NCBI GenBank assembly: GCA_030151925.1
Contig: JASLCY010000152.1
Coordinates: 1-9,443, forward strand
DNA from: Oligoflexus sp.
GTDB taxonomy: Bacteria > Bdellovibrionota_B > Oligoflexia > Oligoflexales > Oligoflexaceae
Direction of reading: 5' to 3'
DNA length: 9,443 nucleotides
The position numbers and the translations under genes were made by a program. The notes under the pieces were generated by a model. That model did not search any database. It had not been told where the DNA came from and saw only the letters and a list, made by a program, of their open reading frames with translations. Positions 5,607 through 9,443 of the stretch are shown here, in pieces. Each line of letters begins with the position of its first letter. Position 1 is the stretch's first letter.

Positions 5607-6244
5607 AGGCGCTCATCGAGGCCGTCGAGGAGCGCCTCGCCGCTCTCTACCGTTTCACCCTGCCCATGAGCGCGAGCGGCTTTCTCATGCCCGCCGAGCA
5701 GCTCGTGGCCCAGAACGGGGCCAAACCTCCCCGCGCCGCCGTCTTCCTCACCCAGAAAGATGATGAACTGGAGATCGGGCTTTATCTGGAGGAAGCCCTG
5801 CAGGCTATCCTCACGCGCCACGATCCCAAGGTCGAGCTCAACGAGCACAACCTCGACGCCTACTGCGCGTTGATCGAGGAGCTCTCCCACTTCCACCTGC
5901 TCCTGCAGCGCGCCGCCGACGGCCGCAGCGTCAGCCAGCTTGAGCTCGAGTGGCAAGGCGAAGTCGACAAACTCCTGCTCTCAGGCCTCTTGATGAGCGA
6001 GCAGAGGCAGGTGCCGTGCTTCCGCCTCCTGCACCACAGGATCTTCGAGCAGGCGCAGCTCACGGCGCCCGAGCCGCATTACGAGGAGGCCGCCCACTAC
6101 GCGGCCAAGTACTGGCACAGGCTCCTCCCGCACACCCATGCCTCGCGATCGATCCAGGGCCGCGTGCTCCCGCTGCTGCAGGAGACCTACCAAGCCGATT
6201 GGCAGCGCAAGGTCCGCATCATCCGCACGCTCAAATCCGCATGA
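5603..6244 (+). CDS. Conserved hypothetical cytosolic protein, second gene of a coupled pair
   Basis: A 213-residue soluble protein, helical in its second half, of unknown function. The start ATG lies within the ATGA that ends the preceding gene. Residues 1-60 look alpha/beta (RAAVFLTQKDDELEIGLYLE, 44-63). The striking part is a helical set of acidic and histidine residues: LIEELSHFHLLL (90-101), LELEWQGEVDKLLL (113-126), and HYEEAAHYAAKYWHRLLPH (159-177). Spaced Glu and His on helices could bind a metal, but I recognise no named metalloprotein pattern. The sequence 'E..SHF' then 'S.LELE.Q.EVDK' recalls a family I associate with Myxococcus-type genomes, unverified. The stop codon's last base begins the A-run of the terminator at 6244-6282. 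Co-translation with the upstream gene suggests a complex or shared pathway. Confidence 0.85.
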   Translation: MKALIEAVEERLAALYRFTLPMSASGFLMPAEQLVAQNGAKPPRAAVFLTQKDDELEIGLYLEEALQAILTRHDPKVELNEHNLDAYCALIEELSHFHLLLQRAADGRSVSQLELEWQGEVDKLLLSGLLMSEQRQVPCFRLLHHRIFEQAQLTAPEPHYEEAAHYAAKYWHRLLPHTHASRSIQGRVLPLLQETYQADWQRKVRIIRTLKSA

Positions 6245-6282
6245 AAAAAGGCGACCCCGGATTGGGATCGCCTGCGCTTTTT
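6244..6282. terminator. Bidirectional Rho-independent terminator
   Basis: A hairpin (6250-6272) pairs GGCGA with TCGCC and CCC with GGG around a 5-base loop, with one C/A mismatch in the stem. It has A6 on its left (6244-6249) and T5 on its right (6278-6282). On the minus strand the stem is followed at once by T6, so it best ends citrate synthase transcripts. On the plus strand T5 follows after five bases and can end the two-gene unit. It fills the space between the two convergent genes. Confidence 0.8.
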
Positions 6283-6296
6283 GAACTGAAGGACGC

Positions 6297-7574
6297 TTAT
6301 TTGCGGTTCTTGACGTCCACGTAGTGGCGTTCGGTAGCGCCCGTATAGATCTGGCGAGGGCGGCCGATCTTGGTGCTCGGCGTCTCGACCATTTCCTTCC
6401 ATTGCGCGTTCCAACCGGGCAGGCGGCCCAGCGCGAACATCACGGTGAACATATTCACGGGGATGTTGAGCGCCTTGTAGATGATGCCCGAGTAGAAGTC
6501 GACGTTCGGGTAGAGTTTACGCTCGACGAAATACGGATCTTTCAGGGCTTCCTCTTCGAGGCCCTTGGCGATGTCGAGGAGAGGGTCCTTGATCTTCAGT
6601 TTGTCGAGGATGGTGTCGCAGGCTTTTTTGATGATCTTCGCGCGCGGGTCGAAGTTCTTGTACACGCGGTGGCCGAATCCCATGAGGCGGAAGTTGTCGT
6701 CCTTGTTCTTCGCCTTCAGGACGAACTTCTTATAGCCGCCGCCGTCCGCTTGGATCTCTTGCAGCATCTCGATCACAGCCTGGTTCGCGCCGCCGTGGAG
6801 CGGGCCCCAGAGGGCGTCGATGCCGGCCGAGATCGAGGCGTAGAGGTTCGCTTTCGACGAACCGACGAGGCGGACGGTCGAAGTCGAGCAGTTCTGCTCG
6901 TGGTCGGCGTGGAGGATGAGGAGGATGTTCAGGGCCTTCACCACTTCAGGATCCGCTTCTTTCCCGTACATCTGGTTGAGGAAGTCGGAGACGTAGTCGA
7001 ATTTCTTCGGCTGCGCATCGATCAGGTCCTTGCCCTGGCTCGCGCGGTATTGATAAGCGGCGATGTTCTTCACCTGCGCCATGAGCTGGGCGATGACTTC
7101 GTCCTTTTGCTTCTCGTCCAGGTCCTGGTCGAGGTAATCGGTGTGGAAGCCCGAGAGGCCGACGACCGCCGCCGAGAGGACCGCCATGGGGTGCGCGTCC
7201 TTCGGGAAGGCCTTGATGATGTTTTTGATGCCTTCCTTGGTCTCGGAGTGCTTCGCGAGTTGACTCTCGAACCACTTCAGGCGCTCGGCGGTGGGCAGCT
7301 CACCGTAGACCAAGAGATAGGAAACCTCGACGAAGGATGACTTCTCAGCCAGTTCCTCGATCGGATAACCGCGATAACGGAGGATGCCCTTCTCGCCGTC
7401 GAGGAAGGTCACGGCCGATGAGGTCGCGGCGGTGTTCATGAAGCCGTTGTCGACGGTCACCAGGCCGGTGGCGTCGCGCAGTTTATTGATATCGATGCCA
7501 CGCTCGTGCTCGCTGCCTTCCGTGACGGGAAGTTCGAGCGTTTTGCCTTCGTAATGGAGTTCTGCTGGTTTCAT
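6297..7574 (-). CDS. gltA: Citrate synthase (type II)
   Basis: Condenses oxaloacetate and acetyl-CoA to citrate, the entry step of the TCA cycle, in the cytoplasm. The 425-residue length matches the hexameric, NADH-sensitive type II enzymes of Gram-negatives (E. coli GltA 427). Family signatures are intact: GILRYRGYPIEEL (63-75), LHADHEQNCSTSTVR (221-235), GPLHGGANQAV (257-267) with catalytic H260, MGFGHRVYKNFDPRAK (298-313) with H302, YPNVDFYSG (355-363) with catalytic D359, and GRPRQIYTG near the C-terminus. Whether NADH regulates it cannot be told by eye. ATG 7574 has only a weak ribosome site (AAGA very close to the start). It appears monocistronic: a hairpin and probable -10 lie upstream and a strong hairpin lies 14 bases past its stop. 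No other TCA-cycle gene is in the window. Confidence 0.98.
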   Translation of the reverse strand: MKPAELHYEGKTLELPVTEGSEHERGIDINKLRDATGLVTVDNGFMNTAATSSAVTFLDGEKGILRYRGYPIEELAEKSSFVEVSYLLVYGELPTAERLKWFESQLAKHSETKEGIKNIIKAFPKDAHPMAVLSAAVVGLSGFHTDYLDQDLDEKQKDEVIAQLMAQVKNIAAYQYRASQGKDLIDAQPKKFDYVSDFLNQMYGKEADPEVVKALNILLILHADHEQNCSTSTVRLVGSSKANLYASISAGIDALWGPLHGGANQAVIEMLQEIQADGGGYKKFVLKAKNKDDNFRLMGFGHRVYKNFDPRAKIIKKACDTILDKLKIKDPLLDIAKGLEEEALKDPYFVERKLYPNVDFYSGIIYKALNIPVNMFTVMFALGRLPGWNAQWKEMVETPSTKIGRPRQIYTGATERHYVDVKNRK

Positions 7575-7600
7575 ATTCTTGGTACTCGCTAGGCTCGTAG

Positions 7601-7606
7601 ATTATC
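7601..7606 (-). promoter_or_regulatory. Probable -10 element of gltA
   Basis: GATAAT on the minus strand (five of six to consensus) in the 64-bp gap upstream of citrate synthase, placing the transcript start about 20 bases before ATG 7574. No good -35 hexamer occurs at 16-18 bases, so the call rests on the -10 and its location. Confidence 0.38.
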
Positions 7607-7627
7607 AAAAACTGCTGGCCCTGCCAG
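7607..7627 (-). terminator. Small intrinsic terminator after the rhomboid gene
   Basis: On the minus strand CTGGC-AGG-GCCAG (7627-7615) forms a five-base GC-rich stem with a three-base loop. Three bases later comes T5 (7611-7607), directly joined to the gltA -10 element. The stem is short, so termination may be partial and some gltA transcript may come from the upstream operon. Confidence 0.48.
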
Positions 7628-7638
7628 GTCAGTCACAC

Positions 7639-8706
7639 TTAGTTTCGTGAATTTGATTTTCGCATGCGAAGCCATTGGCTTGCAACGGGGTCGTTCTGAG
7701 TCGCCAGCTCGTCCTCGAGCTTTTGCAACTGTGGCTGAAAATCCCCGTCCTGAGACAGGAGCTTAAAATCCCGCTCTGCACTTGTAAAATCATTAAGCAT
7801 CAGTGCCAATCGAAAATGAGTCCAAAGGCGCGAATGATCGGAGGAATCGAGCTGAATAAGGCGATTCAGGTAGAAATATTTTTCCGCGGGAACTTCAGCT
7901 GCGTCCATAGCACGTGTCAGATGCCATTCTACATACTTTGGCGTAGCACTGATGACTGCCATGACAACGAACAAAAGTCCGCCTAAGGCTCCGACGATTC
8001 GCGCTCGTGTAAGTTGGGGCGCTAACAGACGATTTGGCGTCGCTCGCAGAAGGACGTAGCCGAAGAGAAGCCCGACGATGAGCCCCCCGATATGCGCGGA
8101 GTTATCGACCTGCGGAACCATGAAGCCGAACGCGATATTGGCGATGACCATCACGCTGTAGGCGCCGGTCTTCGGCTTGAATCCCGTGACCTCTTTCACC
8201 CGCTTCTGGATCAGCCGCTCGAAGTACAAGGCGCACCCGAACAAACCGAACAACGCGCCCGAGGCTCCCACGCTGAGGTTGAGGCTGAGGAGAGCGCTGA
8301 GGATGTTGCCGCCGATGCCGGCGAGGAAATAGAGCAGCAGGAAGCGCCGCGCGCCGAGCAGGGCCTCGACCTGATACGCGACCGCGTAGAGCGCCCAGTT
8401 GTTGAAGAGGATGTGGAGCAGGTTCCCGTGCAGGAACATGGGTGTAAAGAGCCGCCAGTACTCGCCGAGCGCGAGGAGCACCGGTTCCTTCGCGCCGAAG
8501 CTGAGCAGGGTGTCGACCGATATGGAGTTGATGGAGGCCTGGGGGCTCTTCAGCACCTCGAGGATGAAGACGATGAAGTTGAGGGCCACGATGCGGCCCG
8601 ACCAGGTATTGAGGAGGAAATCAAGGCCCCGAGGCTGCTGGACCGGCGGCAGGAGCGCTGGCGCCGGCTCCGGGGCCGCTTCGTGATCTGCGGGACGATG
8701 ATACAA
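7639..8706 (-). CDS. Rhomboid-family intramembrane serine protease with C-terminal extension
   Basis: Cleaves transmembrane segments of membrane proteins within the inner membrane. The 355-residue protein has a Pro/Ala-rich N-terminus (1-36), then the rhomboid core: helices at about 37-53, 84-110, 121-141, 146-163, 182-198 and 203-222, plus a seventh at 236-254 (6+1 topology). Active-site signatures are complete: HGNLLHILFNN (93-103, oxyanion-hole side), GASGALFG (147-154) with nucleophile S149, and NSAHIGGLIVGLLFG (202-216) with base H205. Residues 255-355 are a soluble helical tail that looks vaguely TPR-like (KYFYLNRLIQL, SAERDFKLLSQD). DNA for this tail is much more A+T-rich than that for the core. 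The start is TTG 8706, with GGGGGAAG just upstream and no better in-frame start. It lies 26 bp behind the exported-protein gene and probably belongs to the hutH unit. The substrate is unknown. Confidence 0.95.
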   Translation of the reverse strand: MYHRPADHEAAPEPAPALLPPVQQPRGLDFLLNTWSGRIVALNFIVFILEVLKSPQASINSISVDTLLSFGAKEPVLLALGEYWRLFTPMFLHGNLLHILFNNWALYAVAYQVEALLGARRFLLLYFLAGIGGNILSALLSLNLSVGASGALFGLFGCALYFERLIQKRVKEVTGFKPKTGAYSVMVIANIAFGFMVPQVDNSAHIGGLIVGLLFGYVLLRATPNRLLAPQLTRARIVGALGGLLFVVMAVISATPKYVEWHLTRAMDAAEVPAEKYFYLNRLIQLDSSDHSRLWTHFRLALMLNDFTSAERDFKLLSQDGDFQPQLQKLEDELATQNDPVASQWLRMRKSNSRN

Positions 8707-8732
8707 AAGTCTTCCCCCACAGAGTAGGTGGT

Positions 8733-9173
8733 TTAGAGGACCTGGTAATCCGCCTGAGGCGCATGCATCTCGAGGTAACGGGCGCCGCGCATCTCATGGG
8801 TCTCGTGGACCTTGGAAAGCATCCAGATCGGGGTCAGGCCGTAGTTCTCGGACGGCAGGAACAGGAGCACCTGCGTGATCTCCTGCTGCTTCGTCGAGCT
8901 TTTTACGACTTCCGCCGAGAGTTTGATGACCTGGCCTTCCCCGAGCTTCACATTCAGGCCATCGGACTTCAAGACCAAAGTATCGTGGACCCCATCTTTC
9001 GCCTGCGCATCGAACTGGATGTCGTATTCGTTCCCGGGCCTCTTCTCGATCTTCGCAACCTTGTAAACGCCCGAGACGCGTTCGACGTCCTCTTTGAGAG
9101 GCTCCTCGGCGCGAACGGTCAGCGCGCTGAAACCGAGGACCGCGAGATAACCGAGAGTGATGAGTTTACGCAT
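8733..9173 (-). CDS. Small secreted/periplasmic protein, unknown function
   Basis: A 146-residue protein with a classic Sec signal: MRKLITLGYLAVLGF, then SALTVRA with probable signal peptidase I cleavage after A22 (Val at -3, Ala at -1). The 124-residue mature part has no cysteine. It starts with VSGVYKVAKIEKRPGNEYDI (33-52), TLVLKSDG, GQVIKLSAEVVKSS and ITQVLLFLP: strands with a spacing that would suit a small beta-barrel such as an OB-like fold. That is only an impression, and I recognise no family. The segment MLSKVHETHEMRGARYLEMH near the C-terminus is charged and possibly helical. ATG 9173 has AAGGA (9184-9180) six bases upstream. It follows hutH by 13 bp and precedes the rhomboid gene by 26 bp, so it is co-transcribed with both. 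It could be a partner or substrate-side factor for the protease, though nothing in the sequence proves this. Confidence 0.82.
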   Translation of the reverse strand: MRKLITLGYLAVLGFSALTVRAEEPLKEDVERVSGVYKVAKIEKRPGNEYDIQFDAQAKDGVHDTLVLKSDGLNVKLGEGQVIKLSAEVVKSSTKQQEITQVLLFLPSENYGLTPIWMLSKVHETHEMRGARYLEMHAPQADYQVL

Positions 9174-9186
9174 GGTGTTTCCTTTT

Positions 9187-9443
9187 TTACTTAGCTCCTA
9201 CAAGTTTACCGAGTTCACCGGCCAGGAGCCAGTCGGCGACTTGCAAAATATCTTCGTGCAGCGAACGGTCGACTTCCATGCCCGGCGACATGCGGCGGAT
9301 CGTATCGTAGACCTTCTTCAGCGTCGGGTTCGGTACCAAGGGTTTGAGCAGGTCGAGCCCCTGGCACGCCGCGAGCAGCTCGATGGCGAGGATGTTCGCG
9401 AGGTTCTTGAGCACGCGGCGCGCTTTCCAGGCCGCGATGGGCC
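9187..9443 (-). CDS. hutH: Histidine ammonia-lyase, C-terminal part (runs off right edge)
   Basis: Removes ammonia from L-histidine to give urocanate, the first step of histidine breakdown in the cytoplasm. Only the last 84 residues are present. They begin PIAAWKARRVLKNLANILAI and continue ELLAACQGLDLLKPLVP, the conserved C-terminal helices of the aromatic amino-acid ammonia-lyase family in the form typical of HutH (AIELLAACQ.LD), and end in a helix with GELGKLVGAK. The MIO cofactor loop (Ala-Ser-Gly) and most of the active site are outside the window, so a tyrosine or phenylalanine ammonia-lyase, or an aminomutase, cannot be formally excluded. The frame is open to the edge; an internal GTG at 9414 is not the start. 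The stop TAA is directly followed by the ribosome site of the exported-protein gene. No other hut genes are seen downstream, which is unusual for a histidine-use operon. Confidence 0.9.
   Translation of the reverse strand, partial: PIAAWKARRVLKNLANILAIELLAACQGLDLLKPLVPNPTLKKVYDTIRRMSPGMEVDRSLHEDILQVADWLLAGELGKLVGAK

Noticed and set aside
6324..7340. 338-codon plus-strand open frame opposite citrate synthase
   Set aside because: Citrate synthase is certain from complete active-site motifs; the opposite frame is a composition artefact.
1..9443. Search for a CRISPR array, tRNA/rRNA, IS ends, attachment sites or a defence/toxin-antitoxin cassette
   Set aside because: By eye I see no direct repeat series, tRNA-like cloverleaf, transposase or integrase motif, or nuclease/toxin signature; the small proteins here are exported or helical with no antitoxin partner.

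Overview
The window is a densely packed bacterial chromosome segment of fairly high G+C (roughly 55-65% in genes, lower between them) with strong codon bias and many outer-envelope proteins. It carries 11 genes: two cut by the window edges, the rest complete. Nothing resembles an IS element, integrase, CRISPR array, tRNA or rRNA. Three predicted lipid-anchored or exported proteins, a type II citrate synthase and a conserved two-gene unit of the kind I associate with delta-proteobacteria suggest a Gram-negative of the Bdellovibrionota/Oligoflexia or Myxococcota type. That placement is an inference; no taxonomic marker is present.

Left part (1-3252): a leftward glycerophosphodiester phosphodiesterase (5' part only) diverges from a rightward HesB/IscA-like protein that has lost the C-terminal cysteine pair of true Fe-S scaffolds. 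Convergent with it, and overlapping it tail to tail by 19 bp, is a leftward two-gene operon: a ~395-residue predicted lipoprotein, then an OmpR/PhoB-type regulator whose receiver-like N-terminus lacks the phospho-acceptor site. A small exported protein (2923-3252) diverges from the lipoprotein gene.

Middle part (3253-6300): a TPR-repeat lipoprotein with a good sigma70-type promoter. Next comes a leftward 124-residue charged helical protein with its own promoter, whose longer reading frame is spurious. Then two co-translated cytosolic proteins of unknown function follow, the second starting inside the stop codon of the first. A hairpin able to act in both directions separates this rightward pair from the leftward citrate synthase.

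Right part (6297-9443): all genes point left. From upstream, the end of histidine ammonia-lyase (hutH), a small exported protein of unknown function and a rhomboid protease follow one another with 13- and 26-bp gaps and look like one transcription unit. A small hairpin-plus-T5 after the rhomboid gene abuts the probable -10 element of citrate synthase (gltA).

Most of the window is ordinary chromosome. The most distinctive parts are the lipoprotein/pseudo-receiver operon, the cysteine-poor HesB-like protein, the two-gene unit of unknown function, and the odd hutH-exported protein-rhomboid linkage. I see no clear evidence of a wholly new multi-gene system such as a defence island.
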